A DNA stretch of 64,000 bases, taken from NCBI RefSeq assembly GCF_011304195.1, contig NZ_CP049887.1:1984001-2048000 (forward strand), given 5' to 3'. Positions 35,205 to 43,432 of the stretch are shown one piece after another (positions within the stretch are counted from its first letter, which is position 1; the number at the start of each line of letters is the position of its first letter). The notes under the pieces were generated by a model. The model worked only from the letters and a program-made list of their open reading frames with translations, was not told where the DNA came from and did no database searches. The DNA comes from Vagococcus hydrophili (GTDB lineage: Bacteria > Bacillota > Bacilli > Lactobacillales > Vagococcaceae). A program made the position numbers and the translations under genes.

Positions 35205-37016
35205 ATGAGGTTTTTAACATTTTTAATCGTTGGGCTAGTCATTAGTGGACTAGATATCCTAATGTTTAAAGAAAAGAGTGTCAAAAAGAACATTGTTAAT
35301 AGTATTAGTTATATAGTAGGAATTAATACCTTATCATTGTTTACCATGCGTTACATTTTAGGAAAGCAATATGTTTTGAGTTTAGCAAATTATCAAAATA
35401 GTTTTGTTTTTAAATATGCGATGTTTGCCTTAGTTTTAGGTGGGATGATTTTATTTATTAAGGGCTTAATTTTAAATAAAATCACGATTACTAAAAATGA
35501 AGAAAAGATGACGTTGTTAGCCAAAATATTTACAGGATTATCTATTCTATTTGTTTTGATTGGCGGATTTTTATGGATTGGAACAGTTTGGTTTATTGAT
35601 TTCTTTGGTAAATTAACGCCAGAACAATTTTTATTTAATTTCAATTCACCCGTAACAGGAACAGCTTCTAATGTAACAGATACTGCAATTAACGGACCTG
35701 TCTTATTATTAGTGTCGTTGTTAGTTTGTTTTGTATTTCTGATCTTAACACGATTTAAACTGACATGGGGAAATAAAAAAAGTATTTCAGATAAATACGT
35801 TAAAATTGTAGGCTGGACAGCTTCAGTAGCTCTTTTAGTATTTGGGATTAGTTATAGTGTTCGTGAGTTACAATTAGTAGCTGTTTATCATGCTTATTTT
35901 GATGATTCAACATACATTAAAGATAACTACCACTCTCCAAAAGACACGAAACTAACATTTCCAACGAAAAAGAAAAATTTAGTGCATATTTATTTAGAAT
36001 CATATGAAAATACATACTTTGACAAAAATTCAGGTGGGTACATGGAGAAAAATCTAATGCCTGCTTACGAAAAACTTTATGATGAAGGTGTTTCATTCTC
36101 AGAAAGCGATAAGAAAGGAGGTCCTTATCAAACATATGGTTCAAGTTGGTCAGTGGCTTCCATGGTTAACATGAGTATGGGACTACCGCTTAAAATTCCA
36201 ATGGGTGGTAATTCTTATGGAAAGTCAGGTTACTTTTTACCAGGTGCGATTGGTATTGGAGATGTGCTTAATAAAGAGGGCTATAACCAAACGATTATGT
36301 TTGGAGCGGATGCTGATTTTGGTGGCCTAACTTCTTTCTTTAATAACCATAAAGATTTTACTATTTATGACTGGAAGTATGCTAAAGAAAAAGGGAAGAT
36401 TCCAAACGATTACAAAGTTTGGTGGGGCTACGAAGATAAAAAACTTTATGAGTATGCCCAAGAAGAAATTACTCGTTTAGCCAATGAAGGAAAACCATTT
36501 AACTTCACTATGGAAAATGCAGACACACATTTCCCTAATGGTTATATTGAAAAAGACACACCGCGTCCTTTTGATCAGCAGTATGCGAATGTTATTTTCC
36601 ATTCACAACAGCAAGTGGTTGATTTTGTTAAATGGATTCAAGAACAGCCTTACTATGAAGATACTGTGATTGTTTTAACTGGGGATCACTTAAGTATGGA
36701 TAAAAAGTTCTTTAAAGATTTTGATCCTAATTATCACCGTACGACAACAAACTTAATTATCAATGGTGATTTTGAAAATAAAGATATTAAAACGAACAAC
36801 CGTCAGTTTGCGCCATTTGATATGTATCCAACGATTTTATCAGGTATGGGTGTTGACATTGAAGGAAATAAATTAGGTCTTGGAACAGATCTTTCATCCA
36901 AAGAGAAAACATTAATTGAAAGAGATTCATTAGAAAAAGTTAATGAAGAGCTATCTAAAAACAGTAAATTCTATAATAATGAATTTGTGTCAGAAAAGAA
37001 AAATAGTAATTACTAG
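35205..37016 (+). CDS. LtaS-family phosphoglycerol transferase (lipoteichoic acid synthase-like)
   Basis: A 603-residue protein with about five N-terminal membrane helices (to about residue 235) and an extracellular sulfatase-fold domain. The catalytic features are LVHIYLESYENTYF, the acceptor-Thr region KGGPYQTYGSSWSVASMV, ENADTHFPNGY and IVLTGDHLSMDKKFF. It should transfer phosphoglycerol units from phosphatidylglycerol at the outer face of the membrane. Weak similarity to canonical LtaS and its standalone position suggest a paralogue or a polysaccharide-modifying enzyme. The start is ATG 35205 with AGGAGGAG; the upstream ATG 35145 has no RBS. Confidence 0.87.
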   Translation: MRFLTFLIVGLVISGLDILMFKEKSVKKNIVNSISYIVGINTLSLFTMRYILGKQYVLSLANYQNSFVFKYAMFALVLGGMILFIKGLILNKITITKNEEKMTLLAKIFTGLSILFVLIGGFLWIGTVWFIDFFGKLTPEQFLFNFNSPVTGTASNVTDTAINGPVLLLVSLLVCFVFLILTRFKLTWGNKKSISDKYVKIVGWTASVALLVFGISYSVRELQLVAVYHAYFDDSTYIKDNYHSPKDTKLTFPTKKKNLVHIYLESYENTYFDKNSGGYMEKNLMPAYEKLYDEGVSFSESDKKGGPYQTYGSSWSVASMVNMSMGLPLKIPMGGNSYGKSGYFLPGAIGIGDVLNKEGYNQTIMFGADADFGGLTSFFNNHKDFTIYDWKYAKEKGKIPNDYKVWWGYEDKKLYEYAQEEITRLANEGKPFNFTMENADTHFPNGYIEKDTPRPFDQQYANVIFHSQQQVVDFVKWIQEQPYYEDTVIVLTGDHLSMDKKFFKDFDPNYHRTTTNLIINGDFENKDIKTNNRQFAPFDMYPTILSGMGVDIEGNKLGLGTDLSSKEKTLIERDSLEKVNEELSKNSKFYNNEFVSEKKNSNY

Positions 37017-37025
37017 AGTAAATGA

Positions 37026-37060
37026 AAAGTCTTGAACGCTTGATTCAAGGCTTTTTTTAT
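37026..37060 (+). terminator. terminator after the LtaS-family gene
   Basis: AAAGTCTTGAA pairs with TTCAAGGCTTT around a 7-nt loop and runs into a T tract. It is ten bases past the stop. Confidence 0.85.
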
Positions 37061-37111
37061 TTTAATTTAATTAAGTTTAGATGAAAAAATGTTCGGTAAT
37101 TTTCACAATAC

Positions 37112-37187
37112 TTTACAAAAGGATAAAAAAACGGTTATAATAAAAAAATATGATGATAACATAATTAGAATTCTAATCATTTTATCA
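37112..37187 (+). promoter_or_regulatory. promoter and 34-bp dyad of the amino acid ABC operon
   Basis: TTTACA (37112-37117) and TATAAT (37136-37141) are 18 bp apart. Just downstream, 37154-37187 is an imperfect dyad with TGATAA/TTATCA outer arms and a perfect ATTAGAATTCTAAT core (37164-37177). Its place right after the transcription start fits a repressor operator. The regulator is unknown. Confidence 0.6.
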
Positions 37188-37212
37188 TTTTTAATGTAAA
37201 GGGGGAATTGAG

Positions 37213-37944
37213 ATGATTTCATTTAAAAATGTGGAGAAGTACTATGGTTCTTTCCATGCCTTAAAAGACATCAATCTAACAATTGAAAAGGGTGAAGTGG
37301 TTGTAGCTATTGGTCCTTCAGGATCAGGAAAAAGCACAATGTTGCGTTGTATTAACGCCCTTGAGGAAATTACAACAGGAGAGTTATTTGTGGATGGCGT
37401 GGACATCCATGACAAAAAAACTAACTTAAATGAAGTAAGAAAAAATTTAGGAATGGTCTTCCAGCATTTTAATTTATACCCAAATATGACCGTCTTAGAA
37501 AATGTGACGATTGCACCAATAAAAGTATTAAAAGAAGATAAAGAATCGGCCATTAAAAAGGCAGAAAAGTTACTAGATAAAGTGGGCATGTTACATAAAA
37601 AAGATGAATACCCAACCCAATTATCTGGTGGACAACAACAACGAATCGCGATTGCAAGAAGTTTAGCTATGGAACCAGATGTGATGCTCTTTGATGAACC
37701 AACATCAGCTCTTGATCCAGAAATGGTTGGAGAAGTTTTAGATGTTATGAAGTCTTTAGCAAAAGAATCAGGCATGACAATGATTGTTGTGACGCATGAA
37801 ATGGGATTTGCCAGAGAAGTAGCAGATCGAGTGATCTTTATGGCGGATGGCAAAATTTTAGAGGACCGTGAATCTGAAAGTTTCTTTGATAACCCTAAAG
37901 ATGAACGAGCAAAACAATTCTTGAGTAAAATTATTAATCACTAG
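37213..37944 (+). CDS. glnQ: polar amino acid ABC transporter ATP-binding protein (GlnQ type)
   Basis: A 243-residue importer ATPase with Walker [14 protein letters not shown], signature [15 protein letters not shown], Walker [15 protein letters not shown] and [14 protein letters not shown], the last being typical of glutamine/glutamate importers. RBS AAAGGGGG precedes the ATG. It is the first of four genes that form a complete ABC importer with a lipoprotein receptor and two permeases. Confidence 0.93.
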   Translation: MISFKNVEKYYGSFHALKDINLTIEKGEVVVAIGPSGSGKSTMLRCINALEEITTGELFVDGVDIHDKKTNLNEVRKNLGMVFQHFNLYPNMTVLENVTIAPIKVLKEDKESAIKKAEKLLDKVGMLHKKDEYPTQLSGGQQQRIAIARSLAMEPDVMLFDEPTSALDPEMVGEVLDVMKSLAKESGMTMIVVTHEMGFAREVADRVIFMADGKILEDRESESFFDNPKDERAKQFLSKIINH

Positions 37945-37955
37945 GAGGCGAGTGG

Positions 37956-38762
37956 ATGAAACGGCAATTAAATAAATTAGCCTTTCTTTTTTTGTTTGGC
38001 GGTCTTTTTTTTATTTTAACTGGATGTAAAAGCGAGAATGTCGCAAATACAGATACCTTAGAAAAAGTTCAATCAAATGAGAAAATAGTTTGGGGAGTTA
38101 AATACGATACAAAGTTGTTTGGTATGATGAATATTGAAGAGCGAAAAGTTGAAGGCTTTGATATTGATATAGCTTCTGCAGTGACAAGACGAGTTTTAGG
38201 TGAGGATGGAAAAGCTGAGTTTGTTGAAGTGACGTCAAAAACCAGAATACCCTTACTTAAAAATGGGAATATTGACGCTATTATAGCAACGATGACGATT
38301 AGTGAGGAACGTAAGAAACAGGTTGATTTCTCAGATGTTTACTTTGATGCAGGACAGTCATTGTTAGTTAAAAAAGGTAGTGACATTAAGAGTGTAACTG
38401 ATCTAAACAAAGGAAAAACAGTTTTAGCTGTGAAAGGTTCAACCTCAGCAGAGAATATTAGAAAGCATGCACCAGAAGCTAAAGTTCTTGAATTAGAAAA
38501 TTACGCTGAAGCGTTCACAGCGCTTCAATCAGGTCAGGGAGATGCCATGACTACAGATAATTCAATTTTACTTGGTATGTCGGCAGAGAATCCTGACTAT
38601 GTTTTAGCGGGTGAAAAATTCACGGATGAGCCTTATGGAATTGCTCTAAACAAAGAACAAGAGATGTTTAAAAAGGCAGTTAATAAAGCCTTAAAAGAGA
38701 TGAAACAAGACGGTGAATATGCCGAGATTTATCAAAAATGGTTTAAAGAAGAAGCCAAGTAG
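37956..38762 (+). CDS. amino acid ABC transporter substrate-binding lipoprotein
   Basis: A 268-residue receptor with an N-terminal lipobox (FFILTGCKSE, lipid-modified Cys at about residue 24) and a type II periplasmic-binding fold: FGMMNIEERKVEGFDIDIASAV, LKNGNIDAIIATMTISEERKKQVDFSDVYFDAGQ, LAVKGSTSAENI and ALQSGQGDAMTTDNSIL. The features fit glutamine/glutamate/aspartate receptors. It sits 11 bp after the ATPase gene. Confidence 0.93.
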   Translation: MKRQLNKLAFLFLFGGLFFILTGCKSENVANTDTLEKVQSNEKIVWGVKYDTKLFGMMNIEERKVEGFDIDIASAVTRRVLGEDGKAEFVEVTSKTRIPLLKNGNIDAIIATMTISEERKKQVDFSDVYFDAGQSLLVKKGSDIKSVTDLNKGKTVLAVKGSTSAENIRKHAPEAKVLELENYAEAFTALQSGQGDAMTTDNSILLGMSAENPDYVLAGEKFTDEPYGIALNKEQEMFKKAVNKALKEMKQDGEYAEIYQKWFKEEAK

Positions 38763-38777
38763 TTAGGAGGAAAACAG

Positions 38778-39422
38778 ATGCTAAGTATCTGGCAAACATA
38801 TCAAGGGGATATTTTATCAGGGTTAAAAATCACGCTATTTGCAAGTTTAACAGCCTTATTCTTTAGTTTAATTATTGGAACAATGATGGCAATCTTTCAA
38901 ATATCAAAAAATAAGTGGGTAAAAGTATTAGGTAACAGTTATGTTAACTTATTTAGAAATTTACCATTATTAATTGTGGTTATGTTTTTCTTCGTTGTGA
39001 TGCCTCTTTATGGATTTAAGTTAGATGGAATCGCAGCAGGAACAATTGGTTTAACTCTTTATACATCTGCGTTTATTGCAGATACAGTTAGAGCAGGAAT
39101 TGAAGGTGTTCCTAAGGGACAAATGGAGGCTGGAATTGCCTCTGGACTTAATTATCGTCAAGTGATGATTTATATTGTCTTACCACAAGCTTTTAAAATT
39201 GTGATTCCGCCACTGGGTAATCAATTTATCAATTTAGTGAAGAATTCATCAATTTTAGCGATGGTAACAGGGGCTGATTTAATGTATCAAGGTGATCTGG
39301 TCGCAAGTACAACTTTTAATACGATTGGAACTTATACGTTGATTGGTTTGATTTATTTATTACTGACACTACCATTATCTTATTTTATGAAATATTTAGA
39401 AACCAAATTAGCGAGTAACTAA
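38778..39422 (+). CDS. amino acid ABC transporter permease
   Basis: A 214-residue HisM/GlnP-type permease with about five membrane helices. The EAA loop is EAGIASGLNYRQVMIYIVLPQAFKIVIPPLGNQFINLVKNSSI. It is one of a pair of permeases for a heterodimeric channel, and begins 15 bp after the receptor gene with RBS TTAGGAGG. Confidence 0.93.
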   Translation: MLSIWQTYQGDILSGLKITLFASLTALFFSLIIGTMMAIFQISKNKWVKVLGNSYVNLFRNLPLLIVVMFFFVVMPLYGFKLDGIAAGTIGLTLYTSAFIADTVRAGIEGVPKGQMEAGIASGLNYRQVMIYIVLPQAFKIVIPPLGNQFINLVKNSSILAMVTGADLMYQGDLVASTTFNTIGTYTLIGLIYLLLTLPLSYFMKYLETKLASN

Positions 39423-39439
39423 GGAAGGGAGTTGGTTAA

Positions 39440-40093
39440 ATGGATTTCCTACAAGCATTTACATGGACGAATTTACGTTTTATTTTAGATGGTTTTGTTG
39501 TGACTCTTGAAGTGGCAGTTGTATCGATTATACTAAGTTTTATTATTGGTTCATTAATGGGAATTATACGTTATTTAAAAATCCCTGTGGTATCAGTTGT
39601 TTTTGGAATCATTGTTGATATTATCCGAAATTTACCGTTACTATTAATTATTTTCTTTACGTATTTTGCCTTACCACAAATTGGGATTCAATTTAGTATT
39701 TTTTGGTCAGCAGTAATCGCCTTAACAATTTTTGAATCAGCAATGCTCTCAGAAATTATTCGTGGCGGACTCTTAGCAGTACCGAAAGGTCAATTAGAGG
39801 CGGGGATGTCTACTGGTCTAACAAGAATTCAAACCGTGTTTTATATTGTCTTACCACAAGGTTTGAAACTAATGGTACCACCGTTAGTGAGTCAATTTGT
39901 CTCATTAATTCGTGATACATCATTAGCAGTTATTATTTCTTTACCAGAATTAACACACAATACGAAAATTATTTACGCACAACATCCAAATACAGTCTTG
40001 CCAATGTTCTTCATGATGGCAGCTTGTTACTTTGTCGTGTGTTATTCACTATCTAAGTTTTCAAAACGCTTTGAAGTAACTTACGGAAAATAA
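39440..40093 (+). CDS. amino acid ABC transporter permease (second subunit)
   Basis: A 217-residue permease paralogous to the preceding gene, with the EAA loop EAGMSTGLTRIQTVFYIVLPQGLKLMVPPLVSQFVSLIRDTSL. It completes the importer. The start ATG has GGAAGGGAG upstream. It is followed by one of the GCTCCRAGYAACTGGA structured elements. Confidence 0.93.
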   Translation: MDFLQAFTWTNLRFILDGFVVTLEVAVVSIILSFIIGSLMGIIRYLKIPVVSVVFGIIVDIIRNLPLLLIIFFTYFALPQIGIQFSIFWSAVIALTIFESAMLSEIIRGGLLAVPKGQLEAGMSTGLTRIQTVFYIVLPQGLKLMVPPLVSQFVSLIRDTSLAVIISLPELTHNTKIIYAQHPNTVLPMFFMMAACYFVVCYSLSKFSKRFEVTYGK

Positions 40094-40110
40094 AAGTGAA
40101 TTAAAAGGCG

Positions 40111-40192
40111 GTTTGCTCCAAGCAACTGGAGGTAATCAAGAACAATTGGCATTTTCAATTGATCTTGATTAGTGAAGTTGCCGAAGGAGTAG
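40111..40192 (+). repeat. copy of the structured GCTCCRAGYAACTGGA element
   Basis: GCTCC (40115-40119) and GCAAC (40122-40126) can pair with GGAG (40186-40189) and GTTGC (40177-40181). Inside is TAATCAAGA-CAATTG pairing with CAATTG-TCTTGATTA. The outer parts match the 21286 units, but the inner stem has a different sequence that still pairs, so structure is conserved. It lies between the ABC permease gene and birA. Confidence 0.8.
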
Positions 40193-40223
40193 ACTTTAAA
40201 ATCCGGATTCGATAAAAATACTT

Positions 40224-40258
40224 AGAAGGTTGGCTTAATTGTCACCCTTCTTTTTTTA
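40224..40258 (+). terminator. terminator before birA
   Basis: AGAAGG-TG pairs with CA-CCCTTCT around a 9-nt loop, followed by TTTTTTTATT. It closes the ABC transporter transcript. Confidence 0.75.
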
Positions 40259-40310
40259 TTCATGTTATAATGGAAAAGATTTTAAAAGACGGATAAAAGA
40301 GGTAATTCAA

Positions 40311-41291
40311 ATGACAACTAAAGATAAAGTATTAGCTTTTTTAGAAAACAATAAAGGTACCTATATTTCTGGGGTAAAGATAGCAGAGGCAATTGAAGTT
40401 TCAAGGAATTCTGTTTGGAAGGCAATTAAACAATTAGAAACAGAAGGATTTGAAATTGATGCCATAACAAATAAAGGATACAGACTAGCAGAATCTAGTG
40501 ACCAACTTTCTAAAATAGGAATTGTAGAAAATTTATCAACTAAAGAATTAAGTAGTGATATTTTTTATTTTGATGTGATTGATTCTACCAATAAAAAAGC
40601 GAAAGAGTTGGCGATGTTAGGAGCTAAGCATGGGACGTTAGTCGTTTCTAATGAACAAACAGCAGGTAAAGGACGTTACGGTCGTAGTTTTGAATCGCCA
40701 AAAGATAGTGGCATTTACATGAGCTTAATTTTGAGACCACAAGAGTTAAGTTATAGTGATCCAACGATTATCACAGCTTACGCAGCCGTTATTGTTTCTG
40801 AGACGATTGAAGAGTTAACAGGCAAGAAAATCGGTATTAAATGGGTGAACGATTTATTTTATCAAGACAAAAAGGTCTGTGGTATTTTAACAGAGGCAGT
40901 CACTGATTTTGAAAGTGGGCAAATAGAATGGATTGTACTCGGTATGGGAATCAATATCTCGACAAGTGAGGCTATTTTTTCAGAAGAAGTTAGAAATAAG
41001 GCGGGAGCCATTTTTAATGAAAACGAAACAGCAGTTAATCGCAATCAATTAGTAGCAAAATTATTGGAAGGTTTATTAAAACGCCATGTACAGTTATCTA
41101 AAAGTGAGTTAATGTCTGAGTATAAAAATAAATCAATCGTCCTAGATAAGAAAGTGATGATTCAACAAGGACAAGATAGCTATATGGTTAGGATTACTGA
41201 TATCGATGAAGAGGGACAGTTAATTATTGAGACAGAATCTGGGAAAGAACGTGCTTTTAATTCAGGAGAGATAAGAATTATATTCAATTAA
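40311..41291 (+). CDS. birA: bifunctional biotin-protein ligase / biotin operon repressor BirA
   Basis: A 326-residue protein with an N-terminal winged helix (VLAFLENNKGTYISGVKIAEAIEVSRNSVWKAIKQLETEGFEIDAITNKGYRLA), the central ligase domain with NEQTAGKGRYGRSFESPKDSGIYMS (GRGRXG-like) and IKWVNDLFYQDKKVCGILTEA, and a C-terminal SH3-like domain. It attaches biotin to carboxylases and, as biotinyl-AMP-bound dimer, represses biotin genes. I chose ATG 40311, with AGAGG upstream; the longer reading to TTG 40239 runs back into a terminator. It lies just upstream of bioY, whose promoter has a matching operator. Confidence 0.95.
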   Translation: MTTKDKVLAFLENNKGTYISGVKIAEAIEVSRNSVWKAIKQLETEGFEIDAITNKGYRLAESSDQLSKIGIVENLSTKELSSDIFYFDVIDSTNKKAKELAMLGAKHGTLVVSNEQTAGKGRYGRSFESPKDSGIYMSLILRPQELSYSDPTIITAYAAVIVSETIEELTGKKIGIKWVNDLFYQDKKVCGILTEAVTDFESGQIEWIVLGMGINISTSEAIFSEEVRNKAGAIFNENETAVNRNQLVAKLLEGLLKRHVQLSKSELMSEYKNKSIVLDKKVMIQQGQDSYMVRITDIDEEGQLIIETESGKERAFNSGEIRIIFN

Positions 41292-41344
41292 TTGTCACCT
41301 TATTTAAATTCAAAGTTGACAATTGAAAACTTTCTTTTTATAAT
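41290..41344 (+). promoter_or_regulatory. bioY promoter with BirA operator
   Basis: A consensus promoter TTGACA (41316-41321), 17 bp, TATAAT (41339-41344) precedes bioY. The dyad AATTGTCACC (41290-41299), 15 bp, GTTGACAATT (41315-41324) overlaps the -35 box and fits the BirA operator form TTGTNAAC-N15-GTTNACAA. Bound BirA would block this promoter when biotin is ample. Confidence 0.85.
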
Positions 41345-41372
41345 AATAAAAAGAGAGGGGCAATAAATTTTT

Positions 41373-41909
41373 ATGAATACTTTTAAAACAGCACAAATTA
41401 GTCGAATAGGATTATTTACAGCATTAACAATTGTTATGTCACAAATCAGCATCCCCATGCCATACGGTGTACCGATGACAATGCAGACGTTTATCATTCC
41501 TTTAATCGCATTATTATTAGGAAAAAAAGAAGGAACTTTAGTAGCTATTATATATATCATTTTGGGAATGGTTGGATTGCCAGTATTTGCGGGTTTCACG
41601 GGTGGTTTAGGGATTGTCTTAGGACCTACTGGTGGGTTTATACTGTCATTTCCAATAATGGCATTCTGTGCGGGAATGGCGAGTCAAAAGACAAGTAAAG
41701 TAAGTATCATTTTGTGGTTAGCTACAGGGTTTGTCCTTAATTTTGCAATTGGTATGGTTTACTTTTCAATGATGACGTCTAATTCTTTAGAGGTGGCATT
41801 TACAGCTTGTGTCTTACCATTTATACCAACATCGATTATTAAAATTGGTTTAATTATTGTGTTAGAAAAAAAATTGAGAAGTTTAGTTTTAAAAAGATTA
41901 CCCAATTAA
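41373..41909 (+). CDS. bioY: biotin transporter BioY (ECF S component)
   Basis: A 178-residue membrane protein with about six helices. QISIPMPYGVPMTMQTFIIPLIALLLGKKEG and the glycine-rich LPVFAGFTGGLGIVLGPTGGFILSFPIMAF are BioY signatures. It brings in biotin, alone or with a shared ECF energising module encoded elsewhere. RBS GAGAGGGG precedes ATG 41373. The BirA operator in its promoter supports biotin as the substrate. Confidence 0.95.
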   Translation: MNTFKTAQISRIGLFTALTIVMSQISIPMPYGVPMTMQTFIIPLIALLLGKKEGTLVAIIYIILGMVGLPVFAGFTGGLGIVLGPTGGFILSFPIMAFCAGMASQKTSKVSIILWLATGFVLNFAIGMVYFSMMTSNSLEVAFTACVLPFIPTSIIKIGLIIVLEKKLRSLVLKRLPN

Positions 41910-41920
41910 ATAAAATACTG

Positions 41921-41955
41921 AGGACTGTGACTTTTTATGTCATGGTTCTTTTTTA
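41921..41955 (+). terminator. terminator after bioY
   Basis: AGGACTGTGAC pairs (with G-U pairs) with GTCATGGTTCT around a 7-nt loop and runs into TTTTTT. The T tract abuts the -35 box of the next promoter. Confidence 0.7.
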
Positions 41956-42005
41956 TTGACAATCTAGAATTACGGAGATATCATAGATTACAAATATCCG
42001 TGATT
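41956..42005 (+). promoter_or_regulatory. promoter and dyad operator of the Rrf2 gene
   Basis: TTGACA (41956-41961), 17 bp, TATCAT (41979-41984) form a promoter. AATTACGGA (41968-41976) and TCCGTGATT (41997-42005) are inverted arms spanning the -10 box. The position fits autorepression by the Rrf2 protein. The spacing between arms is 20 bp. Confidence 0.65.
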
Positions 42006-42009
42006 GAAG

Positions 42010-42408
42010 GTGAAAACACTGAAATATTCTAAAGCAACTGACTATGCACTTCATACTATGCTGTTCTTAAGCCAATCTAGAAGAGGTGAAACCGTTAGTG
42101 TGATTGATCTAGCCCAAAAGCAAAACATTTCCCCTACCTATCTTTCTAAAATATTAACGAAACTATCAAAAGAAGGTTTAGTTAAAGCGACATCTGGTGT
42201 TAAAGGTGGCTACCGAATTGCGTCTAATTGGCAAGAAATATCTTTTTTAGACATCGTTCATGCCATTGAAGGTCGGCAATCTTTGTTTGAATGTTACGTT
42301 CATGAAGATCCTAACTGTGGCATAAAGAAAGTGATGTATGAAGCAGAGAGCAGGATGGAAGAAGTTTTAAAGAATCAAACGTTAGGTACTTTACTAGAAA
42401 ATCAGTAG
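42010..42408 (+). CDS. Rrf2 family transcriptional regulator
   Basis: An about 130-residue regulator with KYSKATDYALHTMLFLSQ, the helix-turn-helix VIDLAQKQNISPTYLSKILTKLSKEGLVKATSGVKGGYRIA and the C-terminal AIEGRQSLFECYVHEDPNCGIKKVM. Two Cys (in FECYV and PNCGI) remain from the usual three-Cys Fe-S motif, so cluster binding is doubtful. Start is unclear: TTG 42004 and GTG 42010 have poor RBS, while CTG 42019 has AAGGTGA at a good distance and would give the usual KYSKATDYAL N-terminus. It probably controls itself and the exporter gene 57 bp downstream. Confidence 0.88.
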   Translation: MKTLKYSKATDYALHTMLFLSQSRRGETVSVIDLAQKQNISPTYLSKILTKLSKEGLVKATSGVKGGYRIASNWQEISFLDIVHAIEGRQSLFECYVHEDPNCGIKKVMYEAESRMEEVLKNQTLGTLLENQ

Positions 42409-42465
42409 AGTACTTAGTTTTTAAATTAATTGTGGATATTAAATATCTTTAATAGGAGTGTTTAG

Positions 42466-43380
42466 ATGAGTTTCATACTTTTTTTAATTTTGGGAATCGC
42501 AGCAGGAGCGTGTTTCCCAGTTCAAGCAACGATCAATTCTAGATTAGCTAGTTTTGCTAAAAATCCTTTAACGGCATCTTTGATTGCTTTTTCAGTTGGA
42601 AGTGTGGTTTTATTTGTATTAGTGGTTCTTTTTAATTTTAAGTCCTTTTTCACTATGGATACCAGTGTTTCACCTTTAATTTTTATAGGTGGGCCAATTA
42701 CAGGTGTCCTCTATAATGTGGCGAATATTATTTTATTTTCTAAAATAGGGGCGATGATTACAACGATTATCACAATCACTGGACAAATGGTCATGGGAAT
42801 GCTGATTGATCATTTTGGCTTGTTAGGAATGCCAGTATCTGAAATATCTGCAAATAGATTAGTAGGTATTAGTATTATGTTAGTCGCAATCTTTTTGTTT
42901 CAAAAAAGTAAGGTTCAAGGAAGTTCAGAAGAAAGTATTTCCAAAAAATGGTTATTGATTGGTGTTATAGCGGGAACTTTTCCACCGCTTCAAGCCGCTT
43001 TTAATGGTCAACTACGTGTGGCAACACAATCTGTATTACTATCCACATTCCTTTCTTTTTTTATTGGTGCAATCATATTAGTTCTAATTTTGTTATTAGT
43101 TGAAAAAAGAATCGACATTCCAAGAGTAGACACAGTGGGTGAGAAACTTCCTTGGTGGCTTTATGTTGGTGGATTATTTGGAATTGTTATTGTAGGAGGC
43201 AATATTCTAGTCATTCATACACTAGGTTCAATCATCACAACTATTGTCTTTATTTTAGGTCAATTAGTCATGGCGACGTTAATTGATCGAATGGGTGTAT
43301 TCGGACTACAAAAACGAAAAATAATGCCCATGCAGTACGCCTCAATAGGAATGATTGTTTTTGCACTATTTTTAGTGTAA
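42466..43380 (+). CDS. DMT-superfamily transporter with two YdcZ (DUF606) domains
   Basis: A 304-residue membrane protein made of two similar halves of about 150 residues. First half GIAAGACFPVQATINSRLASFAKNPLTASLIAFSVGSV, second half GVIAGTFPPLQAAFNGQLRVATQSVLLSTFLSFFIGAI; each is a DUF606/YdcZ unit with five helices. Single-domain versions usually work as pairs, so this is a natural fusion. Substrate is unknown. It lies downstream of the Rrf2 gene, suggesting co-regulation, and ends in a terminator shared with the carbonic anhydrase gene. Confidence 0.85.
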   Translation: MSFILFLILGIAAGACFPVQATINSRLASFAKNPLTASLIAFSVGSVVLFVLVVLFNFKSFFTMDTSVSPLIFIGGPITGVLYNVANIILFSKIGAMITTIITITGQMVMGMLIDHFGLLGMPVSEISANRLVGISIMLVAIFLFQKSKVQGSSEESISKKWLLIGVIAGTFPPLQAAFNGQLRVATQSVLLSTFLSFFIGAIILVLILLLVEKRIDIPRVDTVGEKLPWWLYVGGLFGIVIVGGNILVIHTLGSIITTIVFILGQLVMATLIDRMGVFGLQKRKIMPMQYASIGMIVFALFLV

Positions 43381-43390
43381 TACGATAAAA

Positions 43391-43430
43391 AAATCGAGGC
43401 AGACCATGATTTAAAGGTCTACCTCGATTT
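43391..43430. terminator. bidirectional terminator between YdcZ-type gene and carbonic anhydrase
   Basis: AAATCGAGGCAGACC pairs with GGTCTACCTCGATTT (one mismatch) around a 10-nt loop, with A and T runs outside. The flanking genes converge on it. Confidence 0.85.
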
Positions 43431-43432
43431 AA

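Noticed and set aside
37242-37853. 203-codon minus-strand ORF opposite glnQ
   Set aside because: It is a shadow of a clear ABC ATPase gene and has no recognisable family features.
40237-40247. AATTGTCACCC before birA as a second BirA operator
   Set aside because: The matching right arm is missing, and the sequence is explained by the loop and stem of a terminator.
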